Shown one piece after another: positions 51,663 through 63,111 of a stretch of 64,000 nucleotides of DNA. The DNA is from Moringa oleifera (lineage: Eukaryota > Streptophyta > Magnoliopsida > Brassicales > Moringaceae): NCBI GenBank assembly GCA_021397835.1, contig JAJFZO010000191.1, positions 1,679,001 through 1,743,000 on the forward strand, in the 5' to 3' direction. How positions within the stretch are numbered: position 1 is the first letter of the stretch; every line of letters begins with the position of its first letter. The translations under genes were made by a program, and so were the position numbers. The notes beneath the pieces were generated by a model that ran no database searches, was not told the DNA's origin, and worked only from the letters and a program-made list of their open reading frames with translations.

Positions 51663-52929
51663 TCAAGGAGACCCATTTTCGGATCGATCGAAGTGGAGAA
51701 GCTGACCATTGCATTTTGGGCAGTCTTCGACTTGCTTAGGGACCATGAAATACATGAGGCAGCCCTTGCAACCAGCCACAACCAAGACGCTGTCTTCTTT
51801 GTAATGCTGCTGCTGCTCTCTCGAAAATGAAGGAGAGGACTCCGACGACGACTCTTCGCTGTCATACGAGCTATCATCTTCCGAGTAGAAATCTCCGCCG
51901 TACTCTGAGCTTATTCTTGGATCTTCTTTTGCTTTCATGCCGTTCCTCCAGTTTATGTAGTAAATCTCCCCCGTCTGCAAAAGCCAACACATGAAAACAG
52001 AAACACCTAAATGAAACAACAAAGACAACAGTATCTCTTCCCCATCTACTGAAGGTGTTGATCATGTGATGAACAAAAGTTGAACATGAGGAAAATCCAG
52101 GGAGGAGACAAAGAAATTTACTTTCTTTTCTGTCTTGTTCTGAATACCGTCAAAGAAAAAATAAAATCAAGGCCTCCAACGACCAGAAAAAAAAAAAAAG
52201 AATCTTTCTCTTTTCATTTGGCTGGGAAGAAAATTGGTTTTCTATTCCTCAAGAACTTTTGCACACACCAATCTAAGAACTTTTTATATGATGGTCAAAC
52301 CTGGAGAGGGATTCCTTTTCAGCTTTACTTTTGAAGTTGCCAAGAGAGAAAAAAAAAAAAAAAAGGAGGAGGAGATGGAAAAAGCTTGTTGCCTTTTAGG
52401 GTTTTCGGTGGGTAAGGATAACCCTAGAGACTACTAATCTGAGCATGGCAAGACGAAAGAGAGACAAGAGAAGTCCTTAATACAAGACAGTGATGAGTGG
52501 GCAAGAAAGATATTATGGGCAAAGACCCTTTTATTTGCACAAAGGAACAAAAGGATGCACAAGATCTGCCCCTGGTTTAGCATTTATTGCATCTGCCACA
52601 AAAAGACTGCTCTTCCCTTTAAAACCCAGAAGAGCAGAAGAAATTGAAACTCTGAGGAAGAGAAAAAGAACCTTTAAATCGAGGCATTGCTCCCAATGGT
52701 AAGGGAGGGAGAGATGGGAGTTAAGCTCCAAGGTGGTATCAGAGTTGGGGAGATGGTAATCTGACGCGGCATCATCTGATGTTGATGACCTTCCTATTCC
52801 TCCACCTGAGCCTGCAACTCCGCTTCTTTGATCATTATCATCGGCATTATTGTTACTATTATTCAGCGAAAAGTTCTGTAGAGACCTCTCGAGAGACGCA
52901 GTGATGGCCGCCATGTTCGGAGCTGTCAT
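51663..52929 (-). CDS. WW-domain protein, CURLY FLAG LEAF 1-like
   Basis: Two minus-strand exons, 52929-52672 and 51974-51663, give 189 residues. The N-terminus is Asn/Ser/Gly-rich (LERSLQNFSLNNSNNNADDN). An atypical WW domain spans the exon junction: LPYHWEQCLDLK in exon 1 and TGEIYYINWRNGMKAKEDPR in exon 2. An acidic Ser/Glu stretch follows. The C-terminal module VLVVAGCKGCLMYFMVPKQ ends in a C-x2-C pair (CPKCNG) that may bind metal. This layout matches the plant-specific CFL1 family, which interacts with HD-ZIP IV factors in cuticle development. ATG 52929 is used; ATG 52914 is five codons later. Confidence 0.88.
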
Positions 52930-54049
52930 TACTTTCCCTTGAAAACTCAGAAGGGAAAGAGAGCAAGGAAAAGAGAAATCCCACAAAGGGGCACACAGAA
53001 TAAATAGCTACACAGAAAGAAGAAGGAGAGTCGGACGGAGAGAGGAGAGAGAGACAGAGATAGAGAGATTTTGAAGGGAAGAAATCAAAAGGGCGGAGAG
53101 TATAAAAGTGGGGGAAGTAAAAAAGAAATTGACGCGCCGTGCAAGTGCGCGTGGGAATCTTGCACGAATTCCAGAGTGGGTCTAGAGCTGTCAGCACCAA
53201 AGAACCACTGTAGGTTGCATTTTGTCTCACGTCCTTGTTTTCCTACCTTTCATCACAAACGCAAAGGAGGCGCGTGATCCAATCAACGCTCTCCTAATAA
53301 TTAAAAGTAGAAAAATAAATATTTAAAACATGGAAAAGAAAAATAAAAGAAAACCGGAAATACCGAAAAGAACGCCGGAATTTTCTTTAACCGCTTACTG
53401 TTTTCTATTGAAGGAGTTGGTGGATTGGCGGGACTCCTACTCCACTTGTTCCACCGGTCTCTCTGAACCTTACCAAAATAAAATCTATTTAAATTTTTTA
53501 AGTAATTTTTTATTTATAAAATTATTTCTATTTTTTATAAAATAAATATTAATTATAATTTAATTATCAAGTTTCATGTTATTTAAATTATGAGAAAACT
53601 GTCTAATGTAACATCGTCACTAAATATTTTGGGAAAATTAAGATAAATATTTTAACAATAATAATTTAAATTTTTTTTTTTAAAAAAAGAGGGGGGGCAG
53701 GGAGGGAAGAAGTATAGAAATGCAGACAAAGGGAAAGAGACGAGCATGTAAGTAAGAGTCCACTGTCAAAATACCGAATGTATTGGGGGAGCTGCCTCCC
53801 CCCTGCTTATTTATTTTAATAATAAATAAAAATTAATATTTCCAAATTATATAAAAATAAAAATTATTTATAAAATGGCATTTATGTGAATTGAAAGAAA
53901 CCCAAGGTTAAGGCCCAGATGGAATCGGTCTTATCCTGACGTGGAATCTCTCTGAACTCGTTACAGTCGCCACAGAAACCACTTTCTCGCTCTCTAACTG
54001 TGTAGGCCAATTCGTTGACACCTTCCCTCTTCACTTTCTTTCTTTTATT

Positions 54050-54088
54050 TTAATTAATTAATTAATTAATTAATTAATTAATTAATTT
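54050..54088. repeat. (TTAA)n microsatellite
   Basis: About ten units of the self-complementary tetramer TTAA, perfect. Confidence 0.95.
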
Positions 54089-54639
54089 TGTAATTCTCGA
54101 CATAATTAAGTACTTTCATTAGTGCATAGAATGTGAAGGGCATGTTCCTGCGAGGTTCCCGAGTCATTCCCCTCAGCCCACGAAGGGAACATACCCTGCG
54201 CTTCTTGGCCTCCTCGTCCTTTTTTATTTAATTTAATCCCCAAGATGAAATTAAATAAATAATTAATTAATATTAAATTTTACTCTAAGCTTAGGAAGGA
54301 ATGCTGCACCAGAGCTGCTTGCACGGCACCTCTTCAGATATCTTTTCTCTATAAAATGCATCATTAACATATCGTGTTATTTTTCATAAACCGAGATTTT
54401 TACCCTTTTAATATAAAGTTTATTATTAAATTTGCACAATTCAAAAGGGTTTGTTTTGTGCTTTTTTAAAAATTTATTTTAATTGTAAAAAAAGGGTACT
54501 ATGTGTATGACTTCTGAAGGATTCTCACGCTTTGTTAGTGCTGCTTCTGCAAGCAAGCGCAGACAATATTTATAAGTTAATCTTAATTAATTAATTAATT
54601 TAATTAAAAGTAAATATAAATTAATCTTAAATTATATAT

Positions 54640-54960
54640 GATTTTTAATTTAAATTTTAAACTACCAATTTGAGCATCCAATTCCAAATGTTTTAATTGA
54701 TTTTAATTTTAATTTGAATTTAATAATTATGTAACATTAGTAATTTTTTTGTTATTCAAATTTTTAATAAATTTCACACTTTATTTAAATTTAAATTTTT
54801 AATATTTTTTAATATAATTTTTTTAAAATATTTTTTTTACTTAAAAAGTCATAATTTTTTTTATGATAGTTTGAAATTTTTTATGTACATAAAAAATTTT
54901 AAATTAATATTAATTATCTAATATATTTAATTTAAATTTTTTAATTTTTTTAATTTTTAA
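54640..54960 (-). repeat. AT-rich dispersed repeat, copy E (inverted)
   Basis: Read on the minus strand it shows AAATTTTTTATGTACATAAA followed by CTATCATAA. This corresponds to TTTTTACATATGTAAA and CTATCATCATAA of copy D. Confidence 0.45.
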
Positions 54961-55534
54961 TCTTTTAGTAAAATTAAAACAAAATCAGATTAAAACAACT
55001 AAGATGTAATTACTATGGCGTAGTTTATTTTTTTAATATTTGCTTTTAAAATTATTATTTTGTGTGTTAATCCGGCTTTCTTTGGGAATTCTCAATGGTT
55101 AGGCCCGTCAAGTGACCCGTAAGCGCAGATTGGCTATTGTTATTTAAACGGGTTCATAAGGCCATACCCGTTATAATTCAGTACTGGGTCGGAGCCCAAT
55201 GCTTCTAAGCCCAAGGATGTCTTTGTCAGAAACGAAACGTTTCTCAAGCCTATGACCAATCAACTAACACCAACTTCCTGGCTGTTGCGGCGGGTACAAC
55301 GCAGGAAAGTTCCCGTTCATAGTGAGCAAGGAAATCAAATCTTCATTAATTTCTCGTATTAATTTAGTTTGATTTGATTATCCTGAGGTGTCTCTAATCA
55401 ATTCCACTCGTGGAGATCGCTGTTGACGAATCTGACCAATAAAGCCGAAAAAAGGGAGGCTTGGTCATAGTCTCCATCATCTCTTTTGCGAGCAATCGCT
55501 GCCTCATCGGCTCTCAGAATCTGAGCTAAGGGGA

Positions 55535-57196
55535 ATGTCGAAAGAGGGACAAACTGTGATTGGAGTTCCGTATTATGTCGGACAGAATCCCTACCAGGCG
55601 GGCATGGTGCCACCCAACGCTATCTACGGCGACCCCATGGGGATACCGATCCAGCAAACCATATACCAGGACACTCCCGCTCCGTTTAACTGCCCTTACT
55701 GTGGTAACTCGGGTCTTACTACCCTCAGGTATTAGAAATTTACACTCTTTTTATCCAATTTAAAGCGGTGTATTTCTATCTTTTTCTTTTGCACGTTTGG
55801 TTGGCTCTGTTTGTCACGTACCAGTATGTACAAGCATCTGGGGATGATTGGAGTCCATTTTTCCTATGATTGTAGAGGAAGGGAAATGTGAGAATTGCAA
55901 ACTTCCTGCTTCTGTTCTTGGAGTTCAATTTTCCTGGTGAATTTGATATGTGAAAACGGTTCCTGAATGCAACCAATAAATTGATGAACCAAGGATGAAT
56001 TGTATGCCCTTTTGTTTATTGATTTGAGGATTTCGTTGTGATTGATTCAGTCATTTCTTTAGTCTTTTGAGTTTTGAATCTCTTCGTTTTGTAAAGGAAA
56101 CAAGTTTTGGAGGTTTGTGCACGATGAGGGCTTCCTTGGATTGATAGAAACAAATAAAATAGGAAGGAAAAAAGGGGTGGACTTACCCACATATCATTTT
56201 CCAAATTAATCAGTATTCAGTACATTGAAGTTGTTGGAAACCAACAGACTTATGCTTCAATGCCAGAGTACAGATTGGTTTGTAATTGTTCTTGTTATGC
56301 TTCTCTTGTTCATATTCATCTTCACCAAAAAAAAAAAATCTATACTTCATTGTCAATGGTTTGTCCATTTCTATGGTAGCAGAAATTTTTTCACTCATCT
56401 ATTAAATCTTTTGATCATCCTCGAGAACCTGTATGTGATGAGATCCTGTATTTATACAGGTTCCAATACTCTTTTCCCTTGTAATTTCCCTGTTTTTGTG
56501 TGTCCCCACATGCCATCTTGACAAAGCCTTCTTAATGATCCACAGCTGAGATTCTCCAATCTAGAATATGCTTTGCTGATTATTTGTCACTGGCTATATT
56601 TTGACTTCTTTTATTCATTTTTATAGATTCCACACTTATATTTGGAATTGAACTGTGTAAATCATGCCACACTTCTTATCTGTTTGTGAAACATATTCAG
56701 AATGAATCCTATCATCCCTCCCAGTCAGATTTCAACTGCTATAGCATAAAGAATATATGAGAAAAGTCGAATCACCCCAAGGATAGCATAAATTATCAAA
56801 TGTTGTTTAACTTCCAATCTTATTTGTCTGTGCGAGACATTCAGTTCTGATAGTCATAGTAAGTTTGTGCTACTGTCTTTCCTATTGTCATTTCATGTGC
56901 AACTTAGATCAAAGCCAAGTCTGGCTGCTCTTGTTGGTTGCATGATGCCTATGATGCTTGGAATCTGCTTTCTTTGCCCTTCAATGGACTGCCTTTGGCA
57001 CAAATATCATTATTGCCCAAGCTGCAAAGCAAAGGTGAGTGTATTGTCCTGTTACCATCCCCTCTACTCCATCATGTGCCTTTATTACAACCACAAGCTG
57101 TTCTTATTGCAGGTAGCTGATTTCGAGAAGTCAGATCCCTGTCTTGTGGTGGATCCTCCGAAATGGTCTCAGGAGAGCTTTGCAGTGCCCGCATGA
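55535..57196 (+). CDS. GILP: LITAF-domain protein (GILP-like)
   Basis: Three exons, 55535-55728, 56908-57034 and 57113-57196, give 134 residues, typical for plant single-copy LITAF proteins. The N-terminus is Pro/Tyr/Gln-rich. The LITAF domain has the first CXXC in FNCPYCGNSGLTTLR, a hydrophobic membrane-associating stretch (AALVGCMMPMMLGICFLCPS), and the second CXXC in HYCPSCKAKVADF. The CXXC pairs bind zinc at the cytosolic face of membranes. The Arabidopsis relative GILP interacts with LSD1 and restrains hypersensitive cell death. The first intron is 1.2 kb. Confidence 0.92.
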
Positions 57197-57548
57197 TAAG
57201 TCTGTTATTTGCTGATTTTTGTAATTCACATGTGACCAGAAACTCTTTGCATGGAACACTGAATATGATTTTCAGTAAACATATACGTAAAACAATGTGG
57301 ATATTGTTTTATGAATTACCTGACAATGCTTTTAGGCGTCTCTTTGGAATCTTTTATCGAAGTCTCCATAAGCTCTGCGGAAACTGTGATGGATCCCTGC
57401 TTTGCATGAATTATGAAAACTGTTGATGCTTGTAGGCAGTTTATGTACCTTTTAAGTAGTGCCTGTCTTTCTTAAGCTTCTTCTATGTCTGTAAGGTTGA
57501 TGACTCAGTCTGCGAGTGCCATGGAAGAAGAGTAGGTCCAGCATGAGG

Positions 57549-57666
57549 GACAAGAGCCTGTCTCGCTAGCCAAGGAGACTCCCTGCTAGCCACTAAGGGA
57601 TCCTTCAAGACCCCAGAGCGAGGCCACAGGCAAGTCATCCTTGGCTATGGTACAAGACTCTTTGTC
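57549..57666 (-). ncRNA. MIR169: MIR169 precursor hairpin
   Basis: The minus strand of 57627-57647 reads TAGCCAAGGATGACTT then GCCTG, the mature miR169h-n type sequence known in Arabidopsis. The opposite arm, 57567-57585, reads CAGGGAGTCTCCTTGGCTA. Pairing by hand gives a 10-bp block, a 5-bp block with one G-U pair and a 4-bp block, with only two single-base bulges on the mature side. After an internal loop, a further 13 bp pair between 57549-57561 and 57652-57666. The terminal loop is 41 bases. The mature arm is 5', as in known MIR169 genes. miR169 guides cleavage of NF-YA (HAP2) mRNAs in drought, nutrient and developmental responses. Confidence 0.9.
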
Positions 57667-58191
57667 TTCACGTAGGACCTCTCTTCCTCTTCTCTTCAAC
57701 TTCTTAACAAATCATCCTGCTCCAATGTGATTGCCAAAATGCAATGCTCCTGAGCCCTATTTATACCCAATTAGAGATTCAGATAAATCACCATCTCTAT
57801 CAATTTGCCTCGTCAATTTCAACCAATACGCAGGTTCTTCTGTTGGAATATATTCTTCCCTGTTTGCTGATGGCTCTGGAAGTTGATCATCGAATTTTAC
57901 TCTCCCCAGAATGTACATAATCTTGAAACTTTCAAGTGTTCTTCACTTTTACCCGATATTGATCCGAAAACTGACTCTTTGTAATCTCCAAAGGGTTGCG
58001 AACAAATGTGGTCTTATGCCCATCAGTTCTTTCTGTAGATGGCTGTAGTTCTCTGACTTGCAGTGGATAAACACTAAAATGGTTTTGACCTTGCTTGATA
58101 AGAAAACAGGAAGAACAAAATCTCGATTGAAACACCATCTCCACTCTTTCCTGTTTAACCACTTGATCATCCTCATTATTCCAATTCCAGC

Positions 58192-58200
58192 GCCACGTGT
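58192..58200 (-). promoter_or_regulatory. ABRE/G-box upstream of MIR169
   Basis: ACACGTGGC on the minus strand is a strong ABA-responsive element. It lies about 530 bases upstream of the MIR169 stem on the transcribed strand, so it could drive stress control of the primary transcript. Confidence 0.4.
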
Positions 58201-61200
58201 CCAGCAACAACTAGTTCATAAGTCAACGTCTCTGATGCCAGGAAGAACTTTGCACAGCAACAGGTCATTGACTTATCTGATTTCTCGTCGTCTGAAGCGT
58301 ACAGGCTCATAAAGTTTTCATACGGGCTCGTAAAGATTTCAATGCATAAAGCAGCGAACGTCAAAGCTTGATACCAAGCTTCTTCAACAAAGAAACAGAG
58401 AAAGCAAGAGAATTCCCTGATTTTTATCTTGGCCATCTTTGTCACAGCAGTTTCATGGAATCAAAAGCTAAAAAAAGTGCAGTAAACGGGAGGTGGAGGT
58501 GTCAAAGCATTAGTGTTAGTCAGCATTTTAAGCTAGCCCCACTTGGTCAATCACTCTTCATGATCAACATTCATGCTCTGGGAATAATTCCTTTTGTTAC
58601 CATTGAAGGAACTTGCATGCATGTCGATGACTCACCATTTCACTGACCAACCTTATCTTCTGAGTCAATTTTATCAGTATCCAGGAAATTGACACAGTAA
58701 CTAGAGGATTCAATTTGTGGACTTGGATGCATTTTCCTTGCATTGTCTGAGCTGTTTCTTTCGCATTGTTAAACACTTGACTCCCGCTCAGGCTCCAAGC
58801 AGATGGCAAGCAGCTTATAAGTTTTCCGATCAGACCTGGCCGAGCTCAAGAGATATACTCTGGCTCTGGCTTTGCCTCTGCTGGTCTGTGAAAAAGCTGG
58901 AGAATTTTTTGAATTTACAGTGGAAAAGAAAGGGAAGTGTGACAGCAAACAGAGGCACATGCACTAGTTTTTATATGTTTTTGCACAAATTCAGGTTCGA
59001 CCCATAAACGGAATGGCATAATGCCTCATTTGGGGCTAAAAATCTGTTTCCAAGTTGGAGATTGATATGTGTCTGGGCCATTAAGTCATTGAAGTTTTTC
59101 TGCGTATAACAAATAGTGTTCAACTACCCAATTCAATAAAAATTATGTACAACTATAATTCAATCCTGCACAGTGAACCTTTCAGCTTGTGCTATCAGTG
59201 TTCATGTCCTGCACAGCATCTTAGTCTTTGTGTTAGTCCTCAAACAGTGAGCCCATTGTTTTAAGCCTGAGAAACCGCCATGGCTTTCCTGATAGACTGA
59301 AACAGAGCAGCTTCTTTCTCCTCTGACACAGAAGATATCGCAAAAGGGCTTTAATCAGCGGCGAACACAGACAATTTCTCAACTCAGCTTCTTGGTTTAC
59401 TTGCTTGAGCTGGGTTGAGATCAAAGACAAATCAGCTTCTGTTACTTAAAGGGTTCACTTTCATTTGAAAGTATAATGTCGTAAGCATGTTTCGGTAAGA
59501 GAAGGGATGTCCTTAATGAACCAGAGAAAACTTGCGTTGCTCTTCCTGCTCTTAGCTTCTCAACAGAGAAGTTGAAGATCGACTGTGTCGACAGTCATTA
59601 TTGTGCAAGTGATATCTCACTCTGTCTTTGTTGATCAAAGGGCATCATATTCTGTTCTTAAGAATCATTTTTCAGAAATTAGATTCTAGGATCGCGAATA
59701 CGAGTTGATTGATACCTAACCTAAATCATGCTTGGTCCCCTTCTTTAGTCAATGATTTGAACAGCCTAGTCTGTCTGGTTATGGTCGCTTTGACTGCTTG
59801 TCTGAAGCTGATGGGTTATACACAGAAAGAAGCACTTTCTTTTCAAAACTACATGGAAGTCAAGATTAACTCAAACCGAACCCATTAATTCAAAAATCTG
59901 AATAAACTAAACCCAGTTATCCCATTTCATGGCTATTTTGAATACAATGCATTCGCCCAACATGAAGGAAACGAGAATTTCTGACTGATCCTCTGTTCTG
60001 TTTATCACGTGGGTTTGCCTTTTCGGAGTCTCCCCCTCAGCATGGGACCATGCCTTGTATAGCTCGTGGATCAAGCCAAGTCCTCCTGTGGGTTCCATAT
60101 TGCTCTGGTCGGTGGTTTACAGGCTGCGCAGTACACCCACCGAGTCATAGTGTCCGCCTGAATCCTCCACTCTCTTTCCTCCAGTAACAGGAAAAGGAAA
60201 GCTTCCTTGGCCCTTCAGAAAAATCATGCCAAAGGAGGTCTCTTGGTGCATGATTCTCGTTCCCCATTGGAAGACACCTTTTGGGTTTCAATCATTTCTA
60301 CATCATCGCAGAAAAATCTTACCCAATTGGCTAAACAGAGGACAAAATTTCCTGTGCCGTTGAAAACACGGAAAGAATTTTTCTTCGAGGTCTTTCGTCG
60401 AACACTTTATGGACAAACAGAAAATCTCCAATCATTCCGGGAGTGAGCTGTCAAAGATGGCCATTTCAGCTTCTTTTCGTGCAACCAAACGTGACAATAG
60501 TAGCAATTAGCATACACCTTTCTGTCCATCATCCACCATTGAGGGGCACCAACCATGTTCAAGCCCTGGCCTCTACCGACAGATATTTCTGCAAAAGAAG
60601 CCTCGCCATCTTTCAAAAGCAGCAAAGACCACGAGCCTTGCCCATTAAAGAGTTGTCACACCATTAATGGTCCTTCTTCAACCTCAATTCAGCAAAATCA
60701 CGCTTGGATTTGCTGGTGGGTGTAAACTAAATTAATTATGGTTTGGTATCATGAACTTTGAAACTTTAAGGTACGTACCCAACAATTTTACTTACAGTCA
60801 AGTGTGATGAAAAGGACAAGACGGCGAAATGGTATTAATTTCCAGGACGGTGAGGAGGCAGCCGCAAAAGGAAAGGAAAAAAAGCTTAAAATTTAGTACG
60901 GTCCGAGTGGGACATTTATGCAGAGATAATCAGGACGGTGGAAAGTAATTAAAAAAACGTGGGGAAGAATTATATAAATTATATAGGACGGTGGGTGCAA
61001 AAAGACGGGAGAAGCAGGAGAAAGACGTAAGGAGTGACGTCGTGTTGTCCGTTTTTTTCTCTCACGTCCTAGATAATATTGTTATACTTCTATAATTAGT
61101 TTTAAGTAAGGCACAAAAATCAAAATTTAGGATACATTCGGACTGGTTTATGAAATCCTTCTTTGGTTGATCATGATTTATATACGAATCATTAGTGTCA

Positions 61201-61849
61201 CCAGCTCGGCTTCCCACGTGATTTTTTTTCCAGTGGTCCCCACTAGAGGGACAAAATATGTATTTGTTTCATTCAATCATTCAATTTCTAGAGTCCTCGG
61301 CCAAGGTCAATATTTTGTAAATTGAATTTGGATAAGATCAATTTAATTTTGGACAATTAAGTTTTTATATTAATTATTTTTTTAAATAATTAATAAACTT
61401 CCCAATTATAAAAATATCTTTCATGAAAATATGTTTATATTTTTGTCAAATATAGTATAGTAGGCTTTCGCATAAAATAAGGAATTTGGCTAAAATCGGA
61501 CCCGTGAAATTAACAATTTATTCAATATAATAGGAAATTGAGTAATTATAATAAGATAATTATAGAAAACTATATATGACAGTAATTATTCTATCTTTTA
61601 GTTTCTTAAATTCAATATTACATAAATTGATCCCCTTGTTATCAAAATTAATTTGATCTAATAATTTTTTTTATTTGAATAAAATTTATATTTAAGATAT
61701 TTATGAATTTTATGTAATTTTAGTATATTTTTTTTTTATTTTTAAATAAATATTAATATTTAATAATTGAATAAAATAAAATGGATATCATTCATTTTTA
61801 TTACTTTTAAATAAATACAAAACCTCTAAATTATATAATTTTTTTTTAA

Positions 61850-62130
61850 TTTTGTATCTCGAAGCAATAGTTGAATCAATATATAAAAATTTTAAAAAAT
61901 GAAAACATTCGAATTAAGAATTTGTACAATCAACTTTAATTTGATATTTTGATGAAAAAAATATTATATATATATATTATTTTGTATTATTAAAAATTTA
62001 AAAATTAGGAAAAAATTAATTATTTAATTTTTTTAAAAACTTGAAGAATTATTTCAAAACAAATAATGAAATTTATTTGATTTATTTTGAAGCATTTTAA
62101 TAGTATAAATATTTTTAATTTTTTGAATTA
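61850..62130 (+). repeat. AT-rich dispersed repeat, copy F
   Basis: It carries the family's terminal block: AATGAAATTTATTTGATTTA then TTTTGAAGCATTTTAATAGT. The central blocks are degenerate. Confidence 0.4.
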
Positions 62131-62770
62131 ATTTATAGTAAATTTCAATTAAAATTAAATATATAATTAATTTAATTTAATTTAAATTTAAAAGCTAGTA
62201 AATTTAAAGTTGTTTTTTTTTTGTTATGTTTATACATTATTTAATTGACAATATTGTTAACATTATAAATCATAATATTAAACATTTTTTACTAAAAAAA
62301 AACAGTTAAATTTGATCCTAATGAAAAGGGTCGTAATAAAATTAATGTCTAAAATTTCATTCACATTAAATGATATAAAGTTCATAGAAAATAATTTTAA
62401 ATTTAGTTCCATGATTAACTCAAGACATGAGTAAGCCACTTTCTTCTTACTAAATGCAGTAAAAAGCGTTGCACACATCACGTGCCTGCCGATATTTTTC
62501 TCAATTATTAGCCATTCCTGCTAAAAAGATATCCAACACCGTAAGCCGCTGCAGCTGTCCACGGCGATCTTCTCGATCACCAACCTGTTTCCTGCTGCTG
62601 TATCCCCACCGTCCACGTCATCTGGAATTTGATCAAAGAAGCTGACGTACATTGAATTATGATAGACTGCCAGTAGGTGAAAGTGTTGTTTTTCATTTAA
62701 ATAATCCGAAGAATATTACTAGGAGATCTGGTTAAGGAGATGCGGTGCCAGCTCAGCAAAAAGGTTCAAA

Positions 62771-62779
62771 AGATATTTT
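62771..62779 (-). promoter_or_regulatory. Evening element upstream of CONSTANS-like gene
   Basis: AAAATATCT on the minus strand is the exact evening element bound by clock MYB factors. It lies 333 bases before the CONSTANS-like start codon. A TTTTATA sequence near 62996 could be the TATA box. Confidence 0.45.
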
Positions 62780-63111
62780 GTGAAGTGGGGCCCATTTTTA
62801 GACAAGTCAAAGATATAAAATATATAATAATCGGAGTTCTCTGTGAAGTGGGTAACTTCCCCATGCTGCTTCCCACAGGCATGTGCTTATTACTCCGAAA
62901 GGAACGATAAGCACTAACCAAGAGGTCGATAGATTTTCCCATTTTTCTCCAACTATTCAAACCCTCACTGAAGAGGGGGACTGGTGGGGGAGATCCTTTT
63001 ATACCAGTAGTCTCCTGCTTCTTACTTTTAGGGTTGTCGTGTTTTTCTTTCTTGGTTTTGGAAAGCCGAGAAACTGTCGAGAATTTTAGGGTTTTCTTGT
63101 TTCAGGAAAGT

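Larger units (their letters stand above)
52930..55534. other. Divergent spacer with AT-rich repeats
   Basis: It contains the leader and promoter of the WW gene (GA/CT-rich near 53040-53075), a G-rich run at 53691-53706, a (TTAA)n microsatellite, one inverted copy of the dispersed AT-rich repeat, and the LITAF promoter. AGCCCA site II motifs for the latter are at 55193-55198 and 55208-55213. Confidence 0.55.
57673..62760. other. 5 kb without a recognised protein gene
   Basis: 57.7-60.7 kb is moderately GC and probably includes the MIR169 promoter and pri-miRNA leader on the minus strand. Its short open frames have no family resemblance. 60.8-62.4 kb is AT-rich and contains one copy of the dispersed repeat. 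Confidence 0.5.

Noticed and set aside
59907..60625. Minus-strand ORFs of 63-72 codons
   Set aside because: Short, overlapping with plus-strand frames of equal length, with no family resemblance and no joining splice sites.
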